A stretch of 64,000 nt of DNA, from positions 62,001 to 126,000 of the forward strand of contig NZ_CALNVW010000034.1 of NCBI RefSeq assembly GCF_940670765.1, written 5' to 3'. The translations under genes and the position numbers were made by a program. Below, piece after piece: positions 53,320 through 61,655 of the stretch. Source of the stretch: Streptomyces sp. A 4/2 (GTDB taxonomy: Bacteria > Actinomycetota > Actinomycetes > Streptomycetales > Streptomycetaceae). Numbering within the stretch: the first letter of the stretch is position 1; every line of letters starts with the position of its first letter. The notes below the pieces were generated by a model. That model worked only from the letters and a program-made list of their open reading frames with translations. It was not told the DNA's origin and ran no database searches.

Positions 53320-53325
53320 ACTGTA
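53320..53325 (-). promoter_or_regulatory. -10 element, leaderless promoter of the metalloprotease-like gene
   Basis: TACAGT on the minus strand, 7 bases before GTG 53312; no Shine-Dalgarno site. This decides the start over the longer in-frame extension. Confidence 0.5.
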
Positions 53326-53456
53326 ACGACCCCACCCGCGGGCCGGGTGAGGTCGTACGGCCGGGCGGAAACCCCGTACAGCGGCCATGGTCGTGGGAAC
53401 GATCCCTTCCGGACCGCGGGATCACGAATCCCGAGCCCCCCACGAGAGGAAGCCCG

Positions 53457-54245
53457 TTGAACCAGCGCATGCGCCACCTCGGCCGAGGCGCGGCCACAGC
53501 CGCCGCGGCCCTCGCCGCTCTCAGCCTGCAGCCCGCCCCGTACGCGTCCGCGTCCGCCTCACCCGTGCCCGTCGTCGGCGGTACCCGGGTGGCCGAGGGC
53601 CAGTTCCCCTTCATGGTGCATCTCTCCCGGGGCTGCGGCGGCGCCCTCTACGCCAAGGACATCGTCCTGACCGCCGCACACTGCGTACCCGCGACGGGGA
53701 ACAACACCTCCATCACCGCCACCGCCGGCTCCATCGACCTGCAGAGCCCCCGCGCCGTCCACATCACCTCCACCAAAGTCCTCCGCGCCCCCGGCTACCA
53801 CGGCAAGGGCAAGGACTGGGCGCTGATCAAACTGGCCCGGCCGTTCGAGCTCCCCAGGCTCCCGATCGTCACCGATACGGCCTACGACCAGGGAACTTTC
53901 ACCATCGTGGGCTGGGGATCGACGAGCGAGGACGGCGGCCAGGAACGCTACCTGCGCAAGGCGACCGTGCCCTACGTCCCGGACGACCAGTGCCAGAAGG
54001 CGTACGGAACGGGGCTCACCCCCACCGACGAGATCTGCGCCGGATACGTCGACCAGGGCGGCACCGACACCTGCCAGGGCGACTCCGGCGGACCGATGTT
54101 CCGCAAGGACGACCACGGGGCGTGGATCCAGGTCGGGATCGTCAGCTGGGGCCAGGGTTGCGCCGAGCCCGGATACCCGGGCATCTACACCCAGCTGTCC
54201 ACCTTCGCCGCGGACATCGAGGCAGCGGCGGACACACTCAAGTGA
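53457..54245 (+). CDS. Secreted trypsin-like serine protease
   Basis: 262 residues from TTG 53457, chosen because GAGAGGA lies 6 bases upstream; ATG 53469 is too far from it. A signal peptide (ATAAAALAALSLQPAPYASA) precedes the chymotrypsin fold. The mature N terminus is near VVGGTR at 39-44. Catalytic triad His75 (TAAHC), Asp120 (KDWALIKL) and Ser210 (CQGDSGGP). Asp204 in DTCQGD forms the S1 pocket for Arg/Lys specificity. Six Cys residues fit three disulfides. It resembles S. griseus trypsin. It may work with the GH101 enzyme downstream on glycoproteins. Confidence 0.93.
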   Translation: MNQRMRHLGRGAATAAAALAALSLQPAPYASASASPVPVVGGTRVAEGQFPFMVHLSRGCGGALYAKDIVLTAAHCVPATGNNTSITATAGSIDLQSPRAVHITSTKVLRAPGYHGKGKDWALIKLARPFELPRLPIVTDTAYDQGTFTIVGWGSTSEDGGQERYLRKATVPYVPDDQCQKAYGTGLTPTDEICAGYVDQGGTDTCQGDSGGPMFRKDDHGAWIQVGIVSWGQGCAEPGYPGIYTQLSTFAADIEAAADTLK

Positions 54246-54430
54246 CGCCACGGCAGCCCTCCCGGTCGACAACCCCGGTAAAGGGCCGGTCAAAGCGCCG
54301 GACGTGAACGGCGGGCAAAGCGGCGGATAACGCTTTAGTCCAACACCTGTTCCTCCTTTGTCCATAGGCGCACACGCCCCGCCCCTCCATCGTGACGTGC
54401 ACGGATGATCGTCGCGATGGAGGAGCGAGC

Positions 54431-57400
54431 GTGCACGAACAAGACCGAGGGCCCAGCCGCAGGACAGTTGTCGCCGCCACCGCACTGGCCGGTGTCGGCG
54501 CGGCATTCGTCACCCCGTCCGCCTTCGCGGCGGACGCCGGGACCAAGGGCTCCGGGAACGCCGGTCCGGCCGAGGCCGTACTGCGCTCCGACGCCCTCGA
54601 CGTGCGCGTCGACCGGGCCTTCCCGCGCATCGTGTCCTACACCGACCGCAAGACGGGCGCCCTGCTGCACGGGCAGGAGGACCAGGTCACCTCCGTACTC
54701 ATCGACGGAACGGCACACACCCCGCGCGTCACCTCGGCCCCCGGCCGGGACCGCATCACCTACACCCTCACCTTCGACGGCGGCACCCGCATCGACATCA
54801 CGATCGCCGTCGACGGCTGGCAGACCGACTGGCGGGTGACCCGGATCGCGGACACCGCCGCGCTGCGCGTCGGAACGCTGGAGATCCCCGGACTCGCGTT
54901 CCTCTCCGTACGCAGCGACCAGCCCGGCGCCGCACTCCTCGCCGCCAAGCTCGACCTGGACAAGGCGAAGAGCGGCGACACCCTGGTCAAGGTCACCGCG
55001 GACAGCCCGGCGGACGGGGCGCCCGTCGGCTGCGCCTACGCGGTACTGGCACACGACCACCTCGGGGCAGCGGTCGAGACCAACACCGTCTACGACAACC
55101 CCAGCGCCACCCCCGGAGCCACCTGGGAGAACGGCCGCCTCTGGCGGCAGACCCTGCACCGGGACGGCTACGTCAAGGCGCAGCTGGCCTGCGGGCAGTG
55201 GACCCACCGGGCCGCCACCTCACCCGTCGACGCCACCGAACCGCTGCCCTACGCGACCGTCGTCCTCACCCGGGACCGCAACGGCGACGGGATCGTCGAC
55301 TGGCAGGACGCCGCCATCGCCTTCCGCGACATCATGGTGACCCCGCTCGGCGCGGACGACACCCACCTGCGGGTCGTCCCGCACATCCCCTTCAACTTCG
55401 CCTCGCAGGCCACCAACCCCTTCCTGGCGACCCTCGACAACGTCAAGCGGATCTCGCTCGCCACCGACGGACTGCGCCAGTACACCCTGCTCAAGGGCTA
55501 CCAGTCGGAGGGCCACGACTCCGCCCACCCCGACTACGCGGGCAACTACAACAAGCGCGCCGGAGGCCTCGCCGACCTCAACACCCTGGTCAAAGAAGGC
55601 CGGAAGTGGAACAGCGACTTCAGCGTCCACGTCAACGCCACCGAGTCGTACCCCGTGGCGAACGCCTTCTCCGAGAAGCTCGTCGACAAGACCAACGAGC
55701 AGTGGGACTGGCTCGACCAGTCCTACCGCATCGACTCACGGCGTGACCTGGTCTCCGGCGACATCATCAAGCGCTTCAAGGACCTGCGCAAGGAGACCGA
55801 CCCCGCGCTCAACACGATCTACATCGACGTGTTCCGCGAGTCCGGCTGGAACTCCGACCGCCTCCAGCGCGCCCTGCGCGAACAGGGCTGGCTCGTCTCC
55901 AGCGAATGGGGCCACGGCCTTGAGCGCTCCTCGCTCTGGTCGCACTGGGCCAACGAGACCGACTACGGCGGCGACACCTCCCGCGGCATCAACTCCCAGC
56001 TGATCCGCTTCATCCGCAACCACCAGAAGGACGTCTTCTCCAACAAGTGGCCCACCCTCCTCGGTGCGGGCCGCATGGGCAACTTCGAGGGCTGGACCAA
56101 CAAGGTCGACTGGAACACCTTCTACGACATCGTCTGGACCGAGGGCCTGCCCGCGAAGTACCTCCAGGCCTACCCGGTCAAGCGGTGGACCGAGCACGAG
56201 ATCAGCTTCTTCGGCCCCACCGGAACCGTCGTCGACGACACGGCCGGCCGGCGCATCACCACCGACGGACGCGTCGTCTACGCCGACGGCAGCTACCTGC
56301 TGCCCTGGGAGCCCCGCAAGGCCACCGACCCGGACAAGCTCTACCACTACAACCCCAAGGGCGGCAACACCAGTTGGCAGCTGCCGCGCGGCTGGTCCGG
56401 CTCCTCCCGCGTCGCCCTGTACAAGCTCACCGACCAGGGCCGGGTCCACACCGGTGACCTGACGGTCCGCTCCGGCAAGGTCACCGTCGACGCCACCGCC
56501 GGACAGCCCTACGTGCTGTACCGCTCCCGCGCCGCAGCCCTCGCCGCCCCCCAGTGGGGCCAGGGCACCCCCGTCTACGACCCCGGGTTCAACTCCGGCT
56601 CCCTGAAGGGCTGGCAGACCCAGGGCCCCGCCTCCGTCGTCCGCAACGAGATCGGCGACTACGAACTCGTCATCGGCGCGGGCGCCGCCACCACCGTCGG
56701 CCAGCGCCTCGGACGCCTGCGCGCCGGTACCTACGTCGCCTCCGTACAGGTCGAGGTGGGCAGCACGGCGGGGGAGCAGCGCCGGGCCGCACTGGAGATC
56801 CGCACCGCCGACGGGGTCACCGCCAGCAACTGGACCGACACGTCGAGCGCGGGCAACTACGTCGCGGCCGACCGCAAGCACGACACCCGCTTCCAGCGGA
56901 TGTTCACGTACTTCACCGTGCCGGAGAGCGGCGGCCGGGTCGACCTGACGCTGCGGGCCGCGGCGGGCGACGCACGGGTGCGGTTCGACAACGTCCGGAT
57001 CGCCGAGGCCGTGCCCACCACGAAGACCGGCACGCTGGCCTTCGAGGACTTCGAGAACGTCCCGCAGGGCTGGGGCGTCTTCGTCAAGGGCGACGCGGGC
57101 GGCTCCACCGACCCCCGCACGCACATCGCGCAGCGCCACGCGCAGTTCACCCAGCGCGGCTGGAACGGCAAGGCCATCGACGACGTCATCGACGGCGGCC
57201 AGTCCCTCAAGTCCCGCGGCGAGAACGACGGCCTCGTCTACCGGACCGTGCAGCACACCGTCCGCTTCGAGGCGTCCAAGCGCTACCGCGTCTCCTTCCG
57301 GTACGAGAACGACACGGCCGGCCAGTACGCCTGGATCACCGCCGTCGACGAGCCCGCGGCACGCGAACTGGACCGCAAGGAACTGCCGGTCGCCACCGAA

Positions 57401-57526
57401 CCGACCCTGCTGAGCTACGAGTTCACCGCACCGGCCGGGGGCGACACCTGGGTGGGCCTGCGCAAGGTCGGCGACGACGGAGTCGCCGAGTTCGCACTCG
57501 ACGCCTTCGAGGTCCGCGAGGTGTAG
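54431..57526 (+). CDS. GH101 endo-alpha-N-acetylgalactosaminidase, secreted by Tat
   Basis: 1,031 residues from GTG 54431 (GGAGGAGCGAG just upstream). The signal peptide is Tat-type: PSRRTVVAATALAGVGAAFV, ending PSAFAADAG. The enzyme removes the core-1 disaccharide Gal-beta-1,3-GalNAc from Ser/Thr of mucin-type glycoproteins. The central catalytic barrel shows NTIYIDVFRESGW with Asp466 as the predicted nucleophile, and LVSSEWGHGLE with Glu492 as acid/base, like S. pneumoniae GH101. The C-terminal half has beta-sandwich, galactose-binding-like domains (GFNSGSLKGWQTQGPASVV, LAFEDFENVPQGWGVF). The GH35 gene follows convergently. Confidence 0.93.
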   Translation: MHEQDRGPSRRTVVAATALAGVGAAFVTPSAFAADAGTKGSGNAGPAEAVLRSDALDVRVDRAFPRIVSYTDRKTGALLHGQEDQVTSVLIDGTAHTPRVTSAPGRDRITYTLTFDGGTRIDITIAVDGWQTDWRVTRIADTAALRVGTLEIPGLAFLSVRSDQPGAALLAAKLDLDKAKSGDTLVKVTADSPADGAPVGCAYAVLAHDHLGAAVETNTVYDNPSATPGATWENGRLWRQTLHRDGYVKAQLACGQWTHRAATSPVDATEPLPYATVVLTRDRNGDGIVDWQDAAIAFRDIMVTPLGADDTHLRVVPHIPFNFASQATNPFLATLDNVKRISLATDGLRQYTLLKGYQSEGHDSAHPDYAGNYNKRAGGLADLNTLVKEGRKWNSDFSVHVNATESYPVANAFSEKLVDKTNEQWDWLDQSYRIDSRRDLVSGDIIKRFKDLRKETDPALNTIYIDVFRESGWNSDRLQRALREQGWLVSSEWGHGLERSSLWSHWANETDYGGDTSRGINSQLIRFIRNHQKDVFSNKWPTLLGAGRMGNFEGWTNKVDWNTFYDIVWTEGLPAKYLQAYPVKRWTEHEISFFGPTGTVVDDTAGRRITTDGRVVYADGSYLLPWEPRKATDPDKLYHYNPKGGNTSWQLPRGWSGSSRVALYKLTDQGRVHTGDLTVRSGKVTVDATAGQPYVLYRSRAAALAAPQWGQGTPVYDPGFNSGSLKGWQTQGPASVVRNEIGDYELVIGAGAATTVGQRLGRLRAGTYVASVQVEVGSTAGEQRRAALEIRTADGVTASNWTDTSSAGNYVAADRKHDTRFQRMFTYFTVPESGGRVDLTLRAAAGDARVRFDNVRIAEAVPTTKTGTLAFEDFENVPQGWGVFVKGDAGGSTDPRTHIAQRHAQFTQRGWNGKAIDDVIDGGQSLKSRGENDGLVYRTVQHTVRFEASKRYRVSFRYENDTAGQYAWITAVDEPAARELDRKELPVATEPTLLSYEFTAPAGGDTWVGLRKVGDDGVAEFALDAFEVREV

Positions 57527-57557
57527 CAGAGGCGCACGAGAGACAACACGCACACAC

Positions 57558-57594
57558 ACGGATGGCCGGTCCTCACCGAGGACCGGCCATCCGT
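57558..57594. terminator. Bidirectional terminator between GH101 and GH35 genes
   Basis: Perfect 17-bp stem ACGGATGGCCGGTCCTC with its complement and a 3-base loop ACC, between convergent genes. It is among the most stable hairpins in the window. Confidence 0.85.
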
Positions 57595-57642
57595 CTCACT
57601 CACCCGCCGTACGGAACCGGGCCCCGTGCCCGGCGGCCCGCG

Positions 57643-59391
57643 TCAGCGGAACCTCAGACGCGGCCCACCCCCGGACCCCGCACCGGAACCCGGCTCGGCG
57701 CCCGCCAGTTCCAGCACCCACACCTCGTTCTCCCCCTCACGCAGCACCGGCCCCGGCACGAACAGCGAATCCTGCGGACCGGCCGACCAGTAGCGGCCCA
57801 GACAGAAACCGTTCACCCACACGAACCCCCGTTCCCAGCCCGGCAGTTCCAGCGTCGCGTCACCCGCACCGGACACCTCGAACGTGCCCCGGTGCAACCC
57901 CCGCCCCCCGGGCTCCGCCGCCCGGAACGGCAGCTTCGTGACCGCCCCCGCGTCGTCGAACGCGTCCAGCCGCAGACCACGCGCACGCACCCCGTGCAGA
58001 TACTGCCGCTCGTGCAGCACCCCACCCGTGAGCCCCTTCGCCTCACCCACCAGCGGACCGTAGTTGACCCGCCCCAGCGACTCCACCCACAACTCCACCG
58101 AAGCGGGCCCCGCCACCGGAGCACCCAGCTCGGTCCGCACCCCGTCGACGAACATCAGCGCCGTGTCACGCAAGCCCGGCACCGTCAGCGGATACGGACG
58201 GCGCGTACCCGGCACCTTCACCCGGTAGCGGACCAGACCGCGGTCCACGTCCAGCTCCTCGAACGTCGGCGGCACCCCCGTCTCCTCCTCGGGACCGCCC
58301 AGCGCGTCCGTCACCTCCCCGAGCGGCACCCACTCGGGCAGCACGGCGTCGACCGGCGCCCCGAGCGCGTCCGGCGCCGCGGGCAGCTCCGGCAGCGGAC
58401 CGTCCGCGTACTCGGCGAGCACCTCACGGAACAGCCAGAACTTCTCCGTCGGCCGCCCGTACTCGTCGACCGGCGCACCGTAGTCGTACGACGTCACGGT
58501 CGGCTGCAGCTCACCGTCGTGCAGGTCACCGGAGCGGTTCGCGCCCGCCCACCCGGCGAAGTTCGTCCCCCCGTGCGCCATGTACACATTCACCGAGGCG
58601 CCGCACTCCAGGATCTCCCGCAACGCCCGCGCCGCGTCCGCCGGATCCCGTACGACCGGCTCGGCCGCCCAGTGGTCGAACCAGCCGCACCAGAACTCCA
58701 TGCACATCAGCGGGCCCTTCGGCTGATGGCGGCGCAGCACGTCGAAGCCCTCCCGCGCGCCCGCCCCGAAGTTCGCCGTGGCCAGCACACCCGGCACCGA
58801 ACCACCCGTCAGCATGTGATCCTCGGGCCCGTCCGACGTGAACAGCGGCACACTCACCCCCAGCCGCCGCAACAGCCCCGCGAGATGGCGCAGATACACC
58901 TGGTCGGAGCCGTAACTGCCGTACTCGTTCTCGACCTGCACCATGATCACCGCACCGCCCCGGTCGATCTGCCGGGGCACCACCTCACGCAACAGACGGT
59001 GGAACCAGCGATCCACATGACGCAGATACTCAGCGTCACGCGTCCGCACCCGCCGGCCCAACGACCCGGTCAGCCAGTGCGGCAGCCCGCCGTTCTCCCA
59101 CTCGGCGCAGATGTACGGACCCGGGCGCACGATCGCCCACAGCCCGGCCTCGTGCGCCGCGTCCAGGAACCGGCCCAACGCCTGCACATCATGGAATCGT
59201 CCCTGCTGAGGCTCGTGCAGATTCCATGGGACATACGTCTCCACAGCATTGAGCCCCATGGCCCGGAGCATCGCCAGCCGATGCCCCCACTGCCCCTCGT
59301 GCACCCGGAAATAGTGCAATGCCCCCGACAGCAGCCGCACCGGCCGCCCGTCCATCCGGAAATCCTCGTCACCCACCGTGAAATCAGCCAC
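57643..59391 (-). CDS. GH35 beta-galactosidase (probably cytosolic)
   Basis: 582 residues from GTG 59391, with AAGGTGG 4 bases upstream; a TTG at 59433 is the longer alternative. TIM-barrel family 35 motifs: LSGALHYFRVHEGQWGHRLA, GLNAVETYVPWNLHEP and WAIVRPGPYICAEWENGGLP. The acid/base is Glu156 in VQVENEYGSYG, and the nucleophile is Glu232 in LMCMEFWCGWFDHW. C-terminal jelly-roll domains end GFVWVNGFCLGRYWSAGPQ. No signal peptide, so it should act inside the cell on imported galactosides such as core-1 Gal-beta-1,3-GalNAc. It is divergent from an AraC regulator. Confidence 0.93.
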   Translation of the reverse strand: MADFTVGDEDFRMDGRPVRLLSGALHYFRVHEGQWGHRLAMLRAMGLNAVETYVPWNLHEPQQGRFHDVQALGRFLDAAHEAGLWAIVRPGPYICAEWENGGLPHWLTGSLGRRVRTRDAEYLRHVDRWFHRLLREVVPRQIDRGGAVIMVQVENEYGSYGSDQVYLRHLAGLLRRLGVSVPLFTSDGPEDHMLTGGSVPGVLATANFGAGAREGFDVLRRHQPKGPLMCMEFWCGWFDHWAAEPVVRDPADAARALREILECGASVNVYMAHGGTNFAGWAGANRSGDLHDGELQPTVTSYDYGAPVDEYGRPTEKFWLFREVLAEYADGPLPELPAAPDALGAPVDAVLPEWVPLGEVTDALGGPEEETGVPPTFEELDVDRGLVRYRVKVPGTRRPYPLTVPGLRDTALMFVDGVRTELGAPVAGPASVELWVESLGRVNYGPLVGEAKGLTGGVLHERQYLHGVRARGLRLDAFDDAGAVTKLPFRAAEPGGRGLHRGTFEVSGAGDATLELPGWERGFVWVNGFCLGRYWSAGPQDSLFVPGPVLREGENEVWVLELAGAEPGSGAGSGGGPRLRFR

Positions 59392-59496
59392 GTTGCCACC
59401 TTGACCCCTGGCGGCGATCCGGTCCATGGACAAAGATCAGCACTCATTGGACGCAAGGGAACACACCCGCCGCGGTACGGACGCAGCGTCACGAAA

Positions 59497-59520
59497 CATG
59501 ACGGATCGCACATGACGGAT
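59497..59520. promoter_or_regulatory. Direct repeats between GH35 and the AraC regulator gene
   Basis: CATGACGGAT occurs at 59497-59506 and 59511-59520 (14-base period). A diverged third copy (GATGACAACGGAT) lies near 59528-59540. Direct repeats are the usual AraC-family site form. They lie in the divergent region, upstream of both genes if the regulator starts at 59564. Confidence 0.5.
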
Positions 59521-59563
59521 AGCCATGGATGACAACGGATCACGCAGGGAGGCCGGAAAAGGG

Positions 59564-60442
59564 ATGTACCACACCTGGATGCGCTACTTCACCCCCAGCC
59601 CCGTCCACCACAAACTCGGCCTCGTCTGCCTCGGCGTCGGCCTCCAGCACGGCACCCTGCCCCCGGTCGGCCCCCGCACCCTCGACCACCACGTCGCCGT
59701 CGTCGTCAGCGCCGGCACCGGCTGGTACCGCGGCGCCGACGGACGCCGCACCCCCGTCACCGCGCCCGCACTGATCTGGATCACCCCCGGCACCACCCAC
59801 CACTACGGCGCCGACCCCGCCACCGGCTGGGACGAATCCTTCGTCGACTTCACCGGCCCCGCCACCACCACGTACACCGAACTCGGCTACATCGAACCCG
59901 ACCGGCCCGTCGTCCCCCTCACCGACGTCGCAGCCGCCCGCGCCGCCGTCGGACGCATCGCCCGCGCCGCCCGCCGCGGCAACCCGCTGCTCGAAGTGGA
60001 GACCGGCGCCGCCGTCCACGAACTCCTCGTCGCCCTGCGCCGCGCCCGCGCCGACACCGACGCCGAAGGCGCCCCCGTCCTCCAGGCACTCGCCCGCGAC
60101 GCCTTCCAGCCGCTGACCGTCGCCGAACACGCCTCCCGCCACGGCATGACCCCCGCGGAACTGCGCCACGCCGTACGGCAAGGAGCGGGCTGCAGCCCCA
60201 AGGACTACCTCCTGGGCATCCGCCTGGGCCGCGCCAAGGAACTCCTCGCCGCCACCGACCTCCCGGTGGCCGCCGTCGCCCGCCGCGTCGGCTACGACGA
60301 CCCGGCGTACTTCTCCCGGCTGTTCACCCGCCGCGTCGGAAAGGCCCCCGTCATCTTCCGCCAGCAGCAGGGACACACCGTCCCCGGCGGCTGGAGTGAC
60401 CAGATACCGGACCCCGACGACCCGCCGACGATCACGACGTAA
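59564..60442 (+). CDS. AraC-family transcriptional regulator
   Basis: 292 residues from ATG 59564 (GGGAGG about 10 bases upstream). An upstream ATG at 59525 would put the repeat sites inside the coding region. The N-terminal cupin-like sugar-sensing domain: LDHHVAVVVSAGTGWYRGAD and ITPGTTHHYGADPATGWDE. The C-terminal double helix-turn-helix: LTVAEHASRHGMTPAELRHA and LPVAAVARRVGYDDPAYFSR, then LFTRRVGKAPVIFRQQQ, matching the AraC signature. It is divergent from the GH35 gene, which it probably activates in response to a sugar. Confidence 0.92.
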   Translation: MYHTWMRYFTPSPVHHKLGLVCLGVGLQHGTLPPVGPRTLDHHVAVVVSAGTGWYRGADGRRTPVTAPALIWITPGTTHHYGADPATGWDESFVDFTGPATTTYTELGYIEPDRPVVPLTDVAAARAAVGRIARAARRGNPLLEVETGAAVHELLVALRRARADTDAEGAPVLQALARDAFQPLTVAEHASRHGMTPAELRHAVRQGAGCSPKDYLLGIRLGRAKELLAATDLPVAAVARRVGYDDPAYFSRLFTRRVGKAPVIFRQQQGHTVPGGWSDQIPDPDDPPTITT

Positions 60443-60445
60443 GCT
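60440..60445 (+). promoter_or_regulatory. -10 element, leaderless promoter of the chorismate mutase gene
   Basis: TAAGCT overlapping the AraC-gene stop, 8 bases before ATG 60454. It is the same hexamer as before trpE. Confidence 0.5.
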
Positions 60446-60453
60446 CGACGACC

Positions 60454-60768
60454 ATGACCGAGACAGCCCCGTCCGTACAGGCCGAACTGGACCGCCTCCG
60501 CGGATCCATCGACAACATCGACGCCGCCGTCGTCCATATGCTCGCCGAACGCTTCAAATGCACCCAGCAGGTCGGCCACCTCAAGGCACAGAACCACCTG
60601 CCGCCCGCCGACCCGGCCCGCGAGGCCCGCCAGATCGCCAGGCTGCGCAGCCTCGCCGAGAGCGCCAGACTGGACCCGGCCTTCGCGGAGAAACTCCTCA
60701 ACTTCATCGTCGCGGAAGTCATCCGCCACCACGAACAGATCGCGGACGGCTCCGAGAACAACACCTGA
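60454..60768 (+). CDS. Chorismate mutase, AroQ class
   Basis: 104 residues, all-helical AroQ fold. It converts chorismate to prephenate for Phe and Tyr. Motifs: LDRLRGSIDNIDAAVVHML (helix 1 with the active-site Arg), AERFKCTQQVGHLKAQNHLP with the Lys pair, DPAREARQIARLRSLAE, and the last helix EKLLNFIVAEVIRHHEQIAD with Gln. No signal peptide, so cytosolic. It is the second enzyme of chorismate use in this window, besides TrpE, but 40 kb away. It probably has its own leaderless promoter. Confidence 0.94.
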   Translation: MTETAPSVQAELDRLRGSIDNIDAAVVHMLAERFKCTQQVGHLKAQNHLPPADPAREARQIARLRSLAESARLDPAFAEKLLNFIVAEVIRHHEQIADGSENNT

Positions 60769-60785
60769 GCCCCACACACCCGGCA

Positions 60786-60825
60786 GGGGCGGGCCACCGA
60801 CGGCCCCACGCCGTCCGCCCGCCCC
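60786..60825. terminator. Bidirectional nested hairpin terminator
   Basis: Outer stem GGGGCGGGC / GCCCGCCCC (9 bp) encloses an inner stem GACGGC-CCCAC-GCCGTC (6 bp). It lies between convergent chorismate mutase and thioredoxin-fold lipoprotein genes. Confidence 0.7.
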
Positions 60826-60834
60826 ACCCGCCGC

Positions 60835-61557
60835 TCAGCCCGCCGCCGCCCACAGCGTCAGATACTTCGCGAACTGGCCCCGGTCGAAGACGACACTCTG
60901 CTGATCCTGCGGAATCGCCGCACCGTCCAGCAGCACCGTCGGCGTCCCCTCCGCCCCACTGCTCTCGAAAGCCGCCTCGGACCGCGTCACGAAACTCCGG
61001 TACGTCATGTCCTCGACCGCCTTGTCGAACCGCGCACCCCGCAACCCCGGCACCTTCGACGCAAGCTCCAGCAACCGCGCAGTGGTGAAACCGTCCACCG
61101 ACTCCTCGGGCTGATCCCGGTACAGCACCGCGTGGTACTCCGCGAACTTCCCCTGCTCCAGGGCCGCCCGCAGCGCGTTGACCGCCCGGACCGAACCGTG
61201 CCCCCCGAGCGACTTGTCCAGGAACGACGCGAGCGTGTACTGCATCTTCACCGTCCGCTCCCGCGCCAGATCCAGCGCCGCAGGCGCGCCACCCGTCTCC
61301 TCGAACGTCCTGCAGACCGGGCACCGCGGATCCTCGTACAACGCGACCGTCCTACGGGCAGCGGGATCACCCACGGTGATCGTGGTGCCGTCGCTCTCCA
61401 GCCGCTCGGGCAGCACCTTGTACGGAGTCGTCACCGGCGCGGGCTTCCCCGCCGGCTTCTCCGCCGCACTCTCCTCCGGCCCGCACCCCACAGCGACCAG
61501 CGCCACCACCGCGCCCACCGCGACCCCGGCAACCCGTCTCCACCTGCGCACCCGCAT
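60835..61557 (-). CDS. DsbA-like thioredoxin-fold lipoprotein
   Basis: 240 residues from ATG 61557. The N terminus is a signal peptide with lipobox (VAGVAVGAVVALVAVGCG, Cys25), so it is anchored outside the membrane. The thioredoxin-type domain has CPVC at 79-82 (YEDPRCPVCRTFEE), a helical insertion with SLGGHGSVRAVNALRAALEQ, and the cis-Pro loop EGTPTVLLDG. It is similar in design to the other thioredoxin-fold gene in this window (25240-26061), but is attached by a lipid instead of a membrane helix. Probably a disulfide oxidoreductase for exported proteins. Confidence 0.88.
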   Translation of the reverse strand: MRVRRWRRVAGVAVGAVVALVAVGCGPEESAAEKPAGKPAPVTTPYKVLPERLESDGTTITVGDPAARRTVALYEDPRCPVCRTFEETGGAPAALDLARERTVKMQYTLASFLDKSLGGHGSVRAVNALRAALEQGKFAEYHAVLYRDQPEESVDGFTTARLLELASKVPGLRGARFDKAVEDMTYRSFVTRSEAAFESSGAEGTPTVLLDGAAIPQDQQSVVFDRGQFAKYLTLWAAAG

Positions 61558-61641
61558 CCTCAACCCCACCCCAGCGTCGCCCTGCCCACCCGCCGACCAG
61601 CACATTCCCGCGCTCACCGACGAACCGGAACCCAAGGGACC

Positions 61642-61647
61642 TAGGGT
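61642..61647 (+). promoter_or_regulatory. -10 element, leaderless promoter of the phosphotransferase-fold gene
   Basis: TAGGGT, 8 bases, then ATG 61656; no Shine-Dalgarno site. The in-frame GTG at 61650 is too close (2 bases) to be the leaderless start. Confidence 0.5.
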
Positions 61648-61655
61648 AAGTGCGC

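Noticed and set aside
55736..57559. 607-residue open frame on the minus strand opposite the GH101 gene
   Set aside because: Shadow frame; GH101 motifs are continuous on the plus strand.
56554..59532. 992-residue plus-strand frame across the end of GH101 and all of GH35
   Set aside because: It is made of out-of-frame GH101 sequence and the antisense of GH35, and crosses a 17-bp-stem terminator.
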